From contig NZ_SLYA01000015.1 of the NCBI RefSeq assembly GCF_004340965.1, positions 1 through 42,134 of the forward strand: 42,134 nucleotides of DNA, read 5' to 3'. The position numbers were made by a program, and so were the translations under genes. Position 1 is the first letter of the stretch, and each line of letters begins with the position of its first letter. This document shows positions 15,594-24,330 of this stretch, in pieces. The notes beneath the pieces are model-generated. The model did no database searches. It was not told where the DNA came from and worked only from the letters and a program-made list of their open reading frames with translations. The DNA is from Sphingomonas sp. PP-CE-1A-559. GTDB lineage: Bacteria; Pseudomonadota; Alphaproteobacteria; Sphingomonadales; Sphingomonadaceae.

Positions 15594-17002
15594 CCCGTCC
15601 GCTGCGGCTTCATCCCGACCGGCTGTTTCCCGCCGATCCGACGACGCGCAACATCGCGCGTACTTTGTATGCGGAGATTGCCGACCTGCCGATCGTCAGT
15701 CCGCACGGTCATGTCGACCCCACATGGTTCGCGGATGATCGCAACTGGACCGATGCGACAACGCTGCTGCTCGCGCCCGATCACTACCTGTTCCGCATGC
15801 TCTACAGTCAGGGCATCGACCTCGACTCGCTGGCCATCCCGAACCGCACCGGCATTCCGGCGACCGACCCGCGCGCGGCGTGGCGAATGCTGGCTCAGCA
15901 TTACCACCTGTTCCGGGGCACGCCGTCGCGGCTGTGGCTTGATCACGTCTTTGCCGAGGTGTTCGGGTTTGAGGTCGCGCTGGAACCCGCCACCGCCGAC
16001 CTGTATTTCGATGCGATCGGCGCCGCGCTCGCGACCGATGCATTCCGCCCGCGCGCGCTGTTCGACCGGTTTTGTATCGATTTCCTCGCCACCACCGAAG
16101 GCGCGCACGACAGCCTCGATGCGCATCATCGAATCCAGGCGAGCGGCTGGGACGGACGTGTCGTCACGACCTATCGCCCCGACGGCGTTATCGACGTCGA
16201 GCATGAGCAGTTCGCAGGTGCCTTGGAGCGCTTCGGCGATCTGACCGGGGAGGACGTTCACAGCTGGCAGGGCTATCTCGCCGCGCATCGTCGGCGCCGC
16301 GCCGACTTCCGCGCGGTAGGGGCCACTGCCACTGATCATGGCCATCCCACCGCCGCCACCGCCAACCTCTCCACGTCCGAATGCGAAGCACTGTTCGCGC
16401 GGATCGTCGGTGGCAGCTGGACCGCGGCCGACGCCGAACTGTTCCGGGCGCAGATGCTGACCGAGATGGCGGCGATGAGTGTAGAGGACGGGATGGTGAT
16501 GCAGATTCATCCGGGATCGGTGCGCAATCACAATGCGGGGCTTTTCGTGAGCCATGGCCGCGACAAGGGCGCGGATATCCCTGGGCGTACCGACTATGTC
16601 CATGCGCTCAAACCGCTGCTTGATCGGTTCGGGACCTCGACCGATCTGTCGATCATCCTCTTCACGCTCGACGAAAGCGTCTACGCGCGGGAGCTGGCTC
16701 CGCTTGCCGGGCATTATCCGTGCCTGAAGCTTGGGCCGAGCTGGTGGTTCCATGACAGTCCCGAGGGCATGCGCCGGTTCCGCGAGATGACGACCGAGAC
16801 CGCGGGCTTCTACAACACCGTCGGCTTTAACGACGATACACGCGCGTTTCTTTCGATCCCGGCACGCCATGACGTCGCGCGGCGGATCGACTGCGGCTTC
16901 CTCGCGCGCCTGGTTGCCGAGCACCGGCTGGAAGAGTGGGAGGCCGTCGATCTTGCGCATGAACTAACCAGTGGGCTGGTACGCAAGGCCTATCGGATAT
17001 GA
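15590..17002 (+). CDS. uxaC: Glucuronate isomerase
   Basis: 470 residues, the same length as E. coli UxaC. It interconverts D-glucuronate and D-fructuronate, and in other hosts also D-galacturonate and D-tagaturonate. It is an amidohydrolase-fold barrel: the metal-binding HxH is in SPHGHVDPTWF (about residue 43), with QIHPGSVRNHN, GPSWWFHDSPEGM and GFNDDTRAF further on, all typical of the family. It sits between uxuA and uxuB with ATGA overlaps at both ends. No tagaturonate reductase or altronate dehydratase is present, so only the glucuronate branch is served here. Confidence 0.96.
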   Translation: MTRPLRLHPDRLFPADPTTRNIARTLYAEIADLPIVSPHGHVDPTWFADDRNWTDATTLLLAPDHYLFRMLYSQGIDLDSLAIPNRTGIPATDPRAAWRMLAQHYHLFRGTPSRLWLDHVFAEVFGFEVALEPATADLYFDAIGAALATDAFRPRALFDRFCIDFLATTEGAHDSLDAHHRIQASGWDGRVVTTYRPDGVIDVEHEQFAGALERFGDLTGEDVHSWQGYLAAHRRRRADFRAVGATATDHGHPTAATANLSTSECEALFARIVGGSWTAADAELFRAQMLTEMAAMSVEDGMVMQIHPGSVRNHNAGLFVSHGRDKGADIPGRTDYVHALKPLLDRFGTSTDLSIILFTLDESVYARELAPLAGHYPCLKLGPSWWFHDSPEGMRRFREMTTETAGFYNTVGFNDDTRAFLSIPARHDVARRIDCGFLARLVAEHRLEEWEAVDLAHELTSGLVRKAYRI

Positions 17003-18450
17003 GGTTGTCACACGCGACCGTGGCGATACTTGCGGGCGATGTGGCGCGGCCCTCCGTGCAGTCCGAGCCGGCGAAGCGGATCGTTCATCTTGGGATCGGC
17101 GCGTTCCACCGGGCGCATCAGGCGGTCTATACGCAGGATGCGGGCGATGGCTGGCGGATCACGGGGGTATCACTGCGCTCGCCGCAAGTCCGCGATACAC
17201 TCGCCCCGCAGGACGGGCTGTATACGGTGACCGAGCGGTCGAATGGTGCGACCAGTATCCGACTTATCGCTGCGATCGACACGGTCCTGGTTGCGGCAGA
17301 AGATCCCGACGCAGTGATCGCCGCGCTCGCCCACACCGATACGCACGTCGTCACGCTGACCGTGACAGAAAAAGGCTATTACCGGGATCCCGTGACCGGC
17401 CGATTGCGTACCGACGATCAAATGATCGCGAGCGACCTTGACGGCGGCGTTCCGGAGACGATCTTCGGCTATCTCGCCGCCGCGCTTGATCGCCGAAGGG
17501 TTGAGGGGGCCGGGGGGCTGACCTTGATCTCTTGCGACAATCTCTCGGGGAATGGCAGACTGCTCATGAGCCTGCTGCTAGAATTCGTCGAGCGTCGTAA
17601 CACCGATCTCGCGGTGTGGACGCGCGAACATGTCGCGGCGCCTGATACTATGGTCGATCGGATCGTCCCAGCCTCGACTGCGGTGGACCGGGGGATGGTA
17701 GCGACTGCTATCGGCGTTGAAGATGAGGCGGCGATCGTGACCGAGCCGTTCCGGCAATGGGTGATCGAGGACCGCTTCGCCGGTCCCCGACCACAATGGG
17801 AGCAAGCCGGCGCGCAGATCGTCGAGGATGTCGCACCGTTCGAACTCGCCAAACTGCGGCTTTTGAACGCGAGCCATTCGACGTTGGCTTATGTAGGACT
17901 GCAACTCGGCCATGCCTTCGTCCACGAAGCGGTCGCAGACCCGGACTTGCGGGCGTTCGTTGTGGCGCAGATGCGGGACGAAGCCGTTGCAAGCCTGACC
18001 CCCGCAGCGGGGCTCGATCCGTCGGGCTATATTGATGCGCTGCTCGATCGCTTTGCAAATGCCGACCTGCATCATCGGCTCGACCAGATCGCAATGGATG
18101 GTTCGCAGAAAGTGCCGCAGCGCTGGCTCGCGACGATCGCGGCACGGCTGGGGCAGGGGCTCCACAGCCCGCGGCATCTGGCCAGCCTTGCCGCTTGGAT
18201 GGCCTATACTGCGGCCGCACCAAACATCGCCAACGATCCGCTGGTCTCAACATATACGGCGATCTGGACGGAGAGTGCAGGCGATCTCCATGAGGTGGCC
18301 GCACGCTTCGTCAGCGATCTTGGTATCTTTCCGCCCGCAATCCAGGACAGTTCGCAGACGATCACTGCGCTCGCCGATGCGCTGGCGAACTGGCAAGCGA
18401 ATGGACCTCGTACTTCCTTGCGAACCGCCACGCAGGAGCCTGGACGATGA
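16999..18450 (+). CDS. uxuB: Fructuronate reductase
   Basis: Mannitol dehydrogenase-family protein of 483 residues (E. coli UxuB is 486). It reduces D-fructuronate to D-mannonate with NADH. The N-terminus has the nucleotide-binding IVHLGIGAFHRAHQAVYTQD. TLTVTEKGYY and SCDNLSGNG follow, and the catalytic family signature is near residue 290: KLRLLNASHSTLAYVGLQLG, with the conserved Lys, Asn and His. Other family members act on mannitol, tagaturonate or altronate, but the neighbours uxaC and uxuA point to fructuronate. It overlaps both neighbours by four bases. Confidence 0.94.
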   Translation: MRLSHATVAILAGDVARPSVQSEPAKRIVHLGIGAFHRAHQAVYTQDAGDGWRITGVSLRSPQVRDTLAPQDGLYTVTERSNGATSIRLIAAIDTVLVAAEDPDAVIAALAHTDTHVVTLTVTEKGYYRDPVTGRLRTDDQMIASDLDGGVPETIFGYLAAALDRRRVEGAGGLTLISCDNLSGNGRLLMSLLLEFVERRNTDLAVWTREHVAAPDTMVDRIVPASTAVDRGMVATAIGVEDEAAIVTEPFRQWVIEDRFAGPRPQWEQAGAQIVEDVAPFELAKLRLLNASHSTLAYVGLQLGHAFVHEAVADPDLRAFVVAQMRDEAVASLTPAAGLDPSGYIDALLDRFANADLHHRLDQIAMDGSQKVPQRWLATIAARLGQGLHSPRHLASLAAWMAYTAAAPNIANDPLVSTYTAIWTESAGDLHEVAARFVSDLGIFPPAIQDSSQTITALADALANWQANGPRTSLRTATQEPGR

Positions 18451-19445
18451 AGATAGCCTGTTTCGGCGAGATGCTGTTGCGGCTTGCAGCGCCCGACCGT
18501 GGCCATTTGTTTCAGGAGGCGCGGCTCGATGCGCATTTCGGCGGGGCGGAGGCGAACGTTGCGGTAGCGCTTGCCCGGATCGGCACGCCCGCGACGCTGA
18601 TTACGATATTACCGCATGGGTCGATCGGCGATGCTGCGATTGAGACCGTCCGTGCGGCGGGTGTCGACGTATCGCGGGTGATGCGGGCCGATGGCCGGCT
18701 CGGGCTGTATTTCCTCTCGCCGCCGAGCGGTCCGCGTGGTGCCCATATCGTCTACGATCGGCTCGGCAGCGTATTCGCGGTAACGCCGCCTGAAGCGTAT
18801 AACTGGCCAATCCTGCTGCGAGGTGTCGACTGGCTGCATCTGTCGGGGATCATACCAGCGATCGGACCCGAGGCGGCGCGGCTGTCGCTCGACGCGATTG
18901 CTGCGGCACGGGCGGCCGGTGTGCGTGTGTCTTTCGATGGCAACTTCCGTGCGAGCATGTGGGCGCGCTGGTGTGACGATCCGCAGCCGATCTTGCTAGA
19001 CCATGTCGCTAGGGCGGAACTGCTATTTGGCAATTATCGCGATATTTCGCTGCTGCTTGGGAAGTCGTTTGTTGGCGATACCCCTGAAGCACGACGCCAA
19101 GCTTGTGAGGCGGCATTTGCGCGCTTTCCGCAGTTGTCAGCTATCGCTTCAACCGCGCGAGAGGTTCTGGACGCTGACACGCATCGCCTGTCCGCCCGCG
19201 TCGATCGCCGAGACGATTGGTTTGAAACAGACGCGATTGCCGTTACGCAGATCGTCGATCGGATCGGGACAGGCGACGCGTTTGCCGCTGGCGTTTTGTC
19301 TTGTCTTGAAGATGGCTGTAAGGCCGCTGCCGAACGCGGCTTAGCACTAGCTTCGTTAAAACATGCGACTGCTGGAGATCAAAGTCGAACCAGTGCGTCT
19401 GATCTCGAATACTTTACAACAGACGCAAGCGACGTTCGACGTTAG
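18447..19445 (+). CDS. kdgK: 2-keto-3-deoxygluconate kinase
   Basis: PfkB-family sugar kinase of 332 residues. It phosphorylates 2-keto-3-deoxygluconate to KDPG with ATP. The N-terminal substrate region is CFGEMLLRLAAP and FGGAEANVAVALARIG. The C-terminal PfkB signature DRIGTGDAFAAGVL (about 271-284) holds the catalytic Asp and the anion-hole glycines. It is the last gene of the operon (ATGA overlap with uxuB). The KDPG aldolase that would finish the pathway is not in the window, so the product must join an Entner-Doudoroff aldolase encoded elsewhere. The last third uses rarer, AT-richer codons than the start. Confidence 0.95.
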   Translation: MKIACFGEMLLRLAAPDRGHLFQEARLDAHFGGAEANVAVALARIGTPATLITILPHGSIGDAAIETVRAAGVDVSRVMRADGRLGLYFLSPPSGPRGAHIVYDRLGSVFAVTPPEAYNWPILLRGVDWLHLSGIIPAIGPEAARLSLDAIAAARAAGVRVSFDGNFRASMWARWCDDPQPILLDHVARAELLFGNYRDISLLLGKSFVGDTPEARRQACEAAFARFPQLSAIASTAREVLDADTHRLSARVDRRDDWFETDAIAVTQIVDRIGTGDAFAAGVLSCLEDGCKAAAERGLALASLKHATAGDQSRTSASDLEYFTTDASDVRR

Positions 19446-19560
19446 TGTTGTGGTACGTGTTGATTATTAAACTGGTGAATATATGACGTTTTGTAAACGG
19501 GAAATCTGCGAGCTGCTCAAATATATGAAATAAAGTAATTACGGCCTTTGCAACATTATT

Positions 19561-19638
19561 CGTGGAAAGCGGCCCGGCCGTTTTCGGGCAGTGAGGGCGG
19601 TAAACAGACGTTCGTTCATTCGATGGGGCAAGGTGGCT
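19561..19638 (+). repeat. Dispersed hairpin repeat, copy B
   Basis: Arms GAAAGCGG (19565-19572) and CCGTTTTC (19578-19585) pair with one G-T wobble. They are followed by GGCGGTAAACAGACGTTCGTTCA (read as GGCGGTAAACAG then ACGTTCGTTCA, 19597-19619). Copy C follows 93 bases downstream in the same orientation. The gap 19446-19843 between kdgK and the toxin is otherwise AT-rich and without a gene. Confidence 0.7.
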
Positions 19639-19654
19639 AATCGGCCGTTTCTCT

Positions 19655-19718
19655 GGTGATAGCGGCCCGTCCGTTATCGGGCGGCAGTCGGCGGTAAGCA
19701 GCGGTTCGTTCACGTAGC
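19655..19718 (+). repeat. Dispersed hairpin repeat, copy C
   Basis: Arms GATAGCGG (19658-19665) and CCGTTATC (19671-19678). Relative to copy B, both arms changed at the position that pairs (A to T on the left, T to A on the right), so the stem is kept. The tail GGCGGTAAGCAGCGGTTCGTTCA is present at 19690-19712 (read as GGCGGTAAGCAGCGG then TTCGTTCA). Confidence 0.65.
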
Positions 19719-19815
19719 AGAGCCAGGCTGAGAGGCTGCGAGTGATGGATTGCTTGATGGTCGTATCGCTCCGAACAGGCGAGGTCCCACTTGCGACACG
19801 ACGCGCTTGACTAAC

Positions 19816-19830
19816 TACGGGTAACCCGTA
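19816..19830. promoter_or_regulatory. Operator palindrome of the toxin-antitoxin operon
   Basis: TACGGGT-A-ACCCGTA is a perfect 7-bp-arm palindrome 13 bases before the toxin start codon at 19844. HTH antitoxins, usually as toxin-antitoxin complexes, repress their own operons at such sites. A related palindrome (CCCGTAA-G-TTACGGG) is at 19983-19997 inside the toxin gene. Confidence 0.6.
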
Positions 19831-19843
19831 CATGTTTCCTCGT

Positions 19844-20185
19844 ATGCAGTCCGTCATCGAAACCAATGCCTACCTTGCGGCGGCGAAGGACGTTGGCATG
19901 AGTGCCGAGGAGCAGCAAATGGTGGTCGACCTGATCGCTGCCAATCCAGAAGCCGGTGAAATCATGCCGGGGTGCGGCGGGGCCCGTAAGTTACGGGTAG
20001 CGCGGCCGGGCGGCGGTAAATCTGGCGGCTATCGGGTCATCACCTATTATGCGGGCATCGATGCGCCGACGTTCCTGCTGACCGTGTTCGGAAAAAACGA
20101 AAAAGCCAATCTCACCAAGGGTGAGCGAAATGCCCTTGCCGCTTTCACCAAGACGCTGACCGACAGCCTTAGGAGGAAAAAATGA
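19844..20185 (+). CDS. RelE/HigB-type toxin
   Basis: 113 residues from the ATG at 19844 (MQSVIETNAYL). An ATG at 19832 adds four residues but abuts the operator palindrome. The fold pattern is that of RelE/ParE-superfamily mRNA interferases: two N-terminal helices, then GCGGARKLRVARPGGGKSGGYRVITYY, a strand FLLTVFGKNEKANLTKGE and a C-terminal helix. Such toxins cleave mRNA on the ribosome and stop growth. The stop overlaps the antitoxin start (ATGA), so this is a toxin-first pair like HigBA. The basic stretch KLRVARPGGGKSGGYR fits RNA contact. Confidence 0.88.
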   Translation: MQSVIETNAYLAAAKDVGMSAEEQQMVVDLIAANPEAGEIMPGCGGARKLRVARPGGGKSGGYRVITYYAGIDAPTFLLTVFGKNEKANLTKGERNALAAFTKTLTDSLRRKK

Positions 20186-20466
20186 AGAGTGCCTTCGACA
20201 AGATCGCAGCCGGCCTCAGTGATGCTATTGCCCACGCCAATGGGGAAACGGGTCACGCAAGGGTAGCGGCGCCCATTGATGTGGCCGCGATCCGCAAACG
20301 TACGGGCAAGACACAGGATCAGTTTGCCCGCGCATACCATCTCCCACTGGGTACGGTGCGGGACTGGGAGCAGAGCCGCAGCCAGCCAGACGCGCCGGCG
20401 CGTGTCCTGTTGTCGCTGATCAAAGCCGAACCAGACACTATCGAGCAGCTCGTTCAGCGGGCGTAG
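20182..20466 (+). CDS. HTH antitoxin (HigA/NadS-like)
   Basis: 94 residues with a perfect ribosome site (AGGAGG) 6 bases before the ATG. The helix-turn-helix lies at about residues 37-75 (IRKRTGKTQDQFARAYHLPL followed by GTVRDWEQSRSQPDAPARVLL) and belongs to the Cro/C1 type found in HigA and NadS antitoxins. The N-terminal part (FDKIAAGLSDAIAHANGE) should contact the toxin. It would neutralise the upstream toxin and repress the operon at 19816-19830. Confidence 0.9.
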   Translation: MKSAFDKIAAGLSDAIAHANGETGHARVAAPIDVAAIRKRTGKTQDQFARAYHLPLGTVRDWEQSRSQPDAPARVLLSLIKAEPDTIEQLVQRA

Positions 20467-20565
20467 CGTCCTGAACAAGAACGCAATAACAATGATGTTT
20501 GCCAGCAGTATGGCAAAGTGGCGGCAGCGTTCGACACGTGGGTCAGAAGTTACCGAGAGAGCCCT

Positions 20566-21681
20566 ATGCTACGCTTAATCCACACCGCAGACTGGCAGCT
20601 GGGCAAGCCGTACGGTCGCTTCGACAGCGAAGTCCGCGCAGCGCTCAGCGAAGCGCGCTTCGACGCGATCGATGCGATCGGCAAGGCAGCGGTCGAGCAT
20701 GGTGCCGCGCATGTTCTGGTCGCCGGAGACGTGTTCGATACCGAGGGTCCCGAAGATCGCGTCATTGTGCAGGCAGTGTCGCGGATGCAGCGATATGCCT
20801 GCACGTGGTGGCTGCTCCCCGGCAATCACGACTTTGCCCGTAACAGTGGTCTGTGGGACCGTGTTCGCGCCAAGGGGGCGGCGAACATCCGGATCGTCAC
20901 GGAGCCCGTGCCGTGCGAGCTGGATCCCGGACACTGGCTCCTGCCAGCACCGCTGACGCACCGGCACAACCTCGATGATCCAACGGCCCTGTTCGACACC
21001 ATGGAGACGCCGGGCGCGACACTGCGCATCGGCTTGGCCCATGGTTCGATCCGTGATTTTTCGTCGCGCGGTGAGGCGCAAAACCAGATCGCTCCCGATC
21101 GCGCACAGCGCTCCAGCCTGGACTATCTGGCGCTCGGTGACTGGCACGGAGCGCTGCGGGTCGATTCACGAACCTGGTATTCCGGCACACCGGAAACAGA
21201 TCGCTTCCAGCGCGACGAACCGGGATATGTGCTGCTCGTAACGCTTGAGCCAGGCGTTGAGCCGGTCGTGTCACCAATCCGCACGGGCAGGTTCCAATGG
21301 CTAATGCGGGATTGGACGATCCCGGACGCGGACGGCTTTGCCGCCGAGTGCGACCGGCTGCTCGGTCCGATCGAACCGTCGGCAACGCTCCTGCAGCTGT
21401 CGTTGGCCGGGATCGTCAGCCTCTCCGACCGGATCGCGATCCTTGGCAGGCTCGACAATGACCTGCGCCATCGTCTGCGCCATCTGGCGGTTGCGGCAGA
21501 CGATCTGGTCGGTCGGCCGAGCGAGGAGGATATGGCCGATCTGCAGGTCGAAGGGATGATAGGAACGGCCGCGGCAAAACTGATGGGCATGATCGAGGCG
21601 GGGGCTGCCGACGCCGTCACGGCCAAGCGGGCGCTCGAACGCCTGTTTGTAGAATATCAGCGCGGACAGGACGCACCATGA
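20566..21681 (+). CDS. SbcD/YhaO-like DNA exonuclease
   Basis: 371 residues from the ATG at 20566; an upstream ATG at 20518 adds 16 residues without similarity. It is a calcineurin-type metallophosphoesterase with the five motifs in order: HTADWQLGK (residues 6-14), VAGDVFD, PGNHDFAR, LAHGSI and LGDWHG. SbcD/Mre11-type nucleases use two metal ions to trim DNA ends and hairpins and work with an SMC-like ATPase. The C-terminal part (ATLLQLSLAGIVSLSDR..) should bind that ATPase. The next gene overlaps it (ATGA) and is that partner. The final GxH motif is the variant GDWHG. The pair resembles Bacillus YhaO/YhaN more than E. coli SbcDC. Confidence 0.88.
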   Translation: MLRLIHTADWQLGKPYGRFDSEVRAALSEARFDAIDAIGKAAVEHGAAHVLVAGDVFDTEGPEDRVIVQAVSRMQRYACTWWLLPGNHDFARNSGLWDRVRAKGAANIRIVTEPVPCELDPGHWLLPAPLTHRHNLDDPTALFDTMETPGATLRIGLAHGSIRDFSSRGEAQNQIAPDRAQRSSLDYLALGDWHGALRVDSRTWYSGTPETDRFQRDEPGYVLLVTLEPGVEPVVSPIRTGRFQWLMRDWTIPDADGFAAECDRLLGPIEPSATLLQLSLAGIVSLSDRIAILGRLDNDLRHRLRHLAVAADDLVGRPSEEDMADLQVEGMIGTAAAKLMGMIEAGAADAVTAKRALERLFVEYQRGQDAP

Positions 21682-24308
21682 GCCTCAAGATCCGGCGCAT
21701 CGCGCTGTCCAACTTCCGCAAGTTCCGTGATCCTTTCGTTCTCGATGGGCTCACCGACGGCTTGAACGTCATCATCGAGCCCAACGAGACTGGTAAGTCG
21801 ACACTGCTGGAAGCCATGCGCGCGGCCTTCTTCATTCGGCACAACACAGCCAACCGCCTGGCGCGCAGCTATGCGCCGCACGGTGAAGCCGTAGCGCCGC
21901 AGATCGAGATCGGCTTCGAGGCCAGAGGCGAAGAGTGGCAGGTCAACAAGCGCTTCCTGAAAGGTGCGTCAGTCGAGGTCCGTGGGCCAAACGGCCGGGC
22001 ACAAGGCGAAGATGCCGAAGCCCAGCTGCAGGCATTGCTCGGCGCGCGGCGTGACACGAGCCAAGCCGGCGACGCGGCCGCACACGGTGCGCTGGGGCTG
22101 CTTTGGGTAGGGCAGGCGCAGGCGCTCGAAGTCACCGCCCCGGGCGACATCGTCCGCGATAGCGTGCGTACGACGCTAGAGGCTGAGGTTGGCACGATCA
22201 TGGGCGGCGCAGCCTACCAGCGTGTCCGGCCTCGGATCGACAGCCAGTTCGCAGACTATTGGACCACCACCGGCCGGCCTAGCGGTCGCCAGACGACAGC
22301 ACGTACCGAGCATGACGCTGCCGAGAGCGCTGCGACCGAAGCCGCCACCCGGCTCGCCGCCCTTGAACAGGGCTTCTCTGATCTCGAGGCAGCTCGCGCC
22401 AGGCTGAAGGTGTTGGACCGTGATCTTGCCGATACGACCGACGCAGATCGGCGAAAGGTTCTGGTTGGTCAGATCGACGTGGCGCGGTCCGCGGCGCAGT
22501 TGCGCGATACCCGACTGGCCGAGCAAGGCCGCCTTGCTGATCAGGTCAAGGGACTGGAGGATCTTACCGCGCGTCTCACCGATGCTCGGAAGGCCGTCAC
22601 TGACACGGCCGCAGCGCTAAGCAAGGCTCGTGAGAAACGATCCGGCCTGGAAGAGGAATTGACCAGCACGCGTGAGCGAGCGGGTACGGCGCGTGATCGG
22701 CTGGCGACCGCCCGCGACAACCGGCGCAAGGCGCACGCGGGGCTCGAGGGGGCCACCAAGTTGGTTGCCGCACGAGCACGTCATGTCGAGATCGCCCGGG
22801 TACGCCATCGGCACGCCGAGCTGCTTCCCCTCGAAGCCGAACTGCAGGCAGCCCGCGAACTTGGTGCGACCGTGATCCCACCCAGCGTCATCAAGACGCT
22901 GGAGGAACGCGAACGTGGCGTCGACAAGGCGCGCGCGGCGGTCGAGGCGGGCGCGACCCGGATCGAGTTCGCGGGCGATGTCAGCGGTGTTCGGATCGAC
23001 GGAATGCCGGCTGAGCCGGGTGACCGAACGCTATCGCGTGAGACGCGCATCCAGTTTGATGGCGCTGAGCTGATCATCCGACCGCCAGCGGGGCTGCAAA
23101 GCGCCGAAACGGCGCTCGCCAATGCCCGCGATGATCTGGGCGCCGCCTTGACTGACCACGGGGTCACGAGTGTCGCTGATGCGCGGTCACGTAACGAAGT
23201 CGCGCGTGATGCTGTCGCCAACGTTCGCACGCTCGAAGCACGGATCGTCGGGATCACTCCGGCCGTGCCGTTGCTCGGTATCGCGGCCGGTGCTTCGGCC
23301 CTGAAGACATTCATAACAGGATTGCCGGAAAGCGCGGAAGGGGAGGGGGGCGAGGAACCAGACGTCAACGCATTGACGGTGATCGCGGCGGAGGCGGATT
23401 CAGCGCTCGCAAGGGCGGAGGGTGTCGATGAGGTGGCGTCGGCGCAACTGCGCGAACTGGAAGCACGCAATGCGCCGCTGATGGTCCAGGCGGCTGGTGC
23501 CGAGCGTGATGCTGCAAACGCCGTAGCGCAGCTCGCTGCTCTGGAGGGCAAGCCTGAGGTAGCTCGCTTGGATGAGGCTCTGCTGGAGGCGCGTCAACGG
23601 GAAGCGGCAGCGCTGGTTAGTCTGCAGGACGCCGAACGTGCTGCGACAGCCCATGATGTAGCGGCGATCGAACGCCAGATCGGGGTGTTGGACAAACGTG
23701 TCGAGGTCGCCCGGACGCAGCGGATCGATCTGGAGAAGGCGGTCGCCGGGCTCGAGGCGCGGATCGAGGCGGAAGGCGGCAAGGGGCTGGCGGACCGCGC
23801 TGCTGCTGCGCGAGAAGAAGCAGATGCCGCGGCCGCCAACCTGGCGCGCGTGACGCAGGAGGCGGAAACGTTGAAGCTGCTTCGCGACACGCTGGAAGGG
23901 GCGCGAGCAGAGACCTCAAGGACGTTCGTCGGGCCGGTTGCGCGGCGTGCGCGTCGGCACATCGAACGGCTACTGCCCGGTTGCGATCCGAGCTTTGGGG
24001 ATGATCTGGGCCTGACGTCGATCACGCGTGGTGGTCTGGGCGAGATTTGCGGCGATCTTTCGCGAGGAACGCAGGAGCAATTGGCGGTGCTCACTCGGCT
24101 AGCTTTCGCTGACATGCTACTCGAGCAAGGTGTACCGGTGTCGTTGATTCTCGACGACCCGCTGGTCTATTCCGATGATGCCCGCTTGGATCTGATGACC
24201 GAGATCCTGACCGATGCGGCAACGCGAATGCAGGTCATTCTGCTGACCTGCCGTGACCGCGCGTTCCGCCATCTTGGCAATCGGATCAACCTGATCGGGG
24301 CGCAGTGA
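21678..24308 (+). CDS. SbcC/Rad50-like (YhaN-type) AAA ATPase
   Basis: 876 residues, shorter than E. coli SbcC (about 1050). The Walker A EPNETGKS is at 34-41, an ABC-type signature LSRGTQEQ at about 794 and Walker B VSLILDDP at about 821. Two long Ala/Glu/Arg-rich coiled-coil regions (about 180-395 and 475-740) lie between the head halves. At the hinge there is no CxxC zinc hook; instead a beta-rich insert (about 428-468; RIEFAGDVSGVRIDG, ETRIQFDGAELIIRPPAG) joins the coils. It should drive the upstream nuclease on DNA ends in repair or defence. The toxin-antitoxin pair upstream and the repeats on both sides suggest the module moves as a unit. Confidence 0.87.
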   Translation: MSLKIRRIALSNFRKFRDPFVLDGLTDGLNVIIEPNETGKSTLLEAMRAAFFIRHNTANRLARSYAPHGEAVAPQIEIGFEARGEEWQVNKRFLKGASVEVRGPNGRAQGEDAEAQLQALLGARRDTSQAGDAAAHGALGLLWVGQAQALEVTAPGDIVRDSVRTTLEAEVGTIMGGAAYQRVRPRIDSQFADYWTTTGRPSGRQTTARTEHDAAESAATEAATRLAALEQGFSDLEAARARLKVLDRDLADTTDADRRKVLVGQIDVARSAAQLRDTRLAEQGRLADQVKGLEDLTARLTDARKAVTDTAAALSKAREKRSGLEEELTSTRERAGTARDRLATARDNRRKAHAGLEGATKLVAARARHVEIARVRHRHAELLPLEAELQAARELGATVIPPSVIKTLEERERGVDKARAAVEAGATRIEFAGDVSGVRIDGMPAEPGDRTLSRETRIQFDGAELIIRPPAGLQSAETALANARDDLGAALTDHGVTSVADARSRNEVARDAVANVRTLEARIVGITPAVPLLGIAAGASALKTFITGLPESAEGEGGEEPDVNALTVIAAEADSALARAEGVDEVASAQLRELEARNAPLMVQAAGAERDAANAVAQLAALEGKPEVARLDEALLEARQREAAALVSLQDAERAATAHDVAAIERQIGVLDKRVEVARTQRIDLEKAVAGLEARIEAEGGKGLADRAAAAREEADAAAANLARVTQEAETLKLLRDTLEGARAETSRTFVGPVARRARRHIERLLPGCDPSFGDDLGLTSITRGGLGEICGDLSRGTQEQLAVLTRLAFADMLLEQGVPVSLILDDPLVYSDDARLDLMTEILTDAATRMQVILLTCRDRAFRHLGNRINLIGAQ

Positions 24309-24330
24309 GAACGAAGAGCGGAAGCCCGGT

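Noticed and set aside
15506..16960. 484-codon open frame antisense to uxaC
   Set aside because: A shadow of the GC-rich uxaC gene; no ribosome site or recognisable domain.
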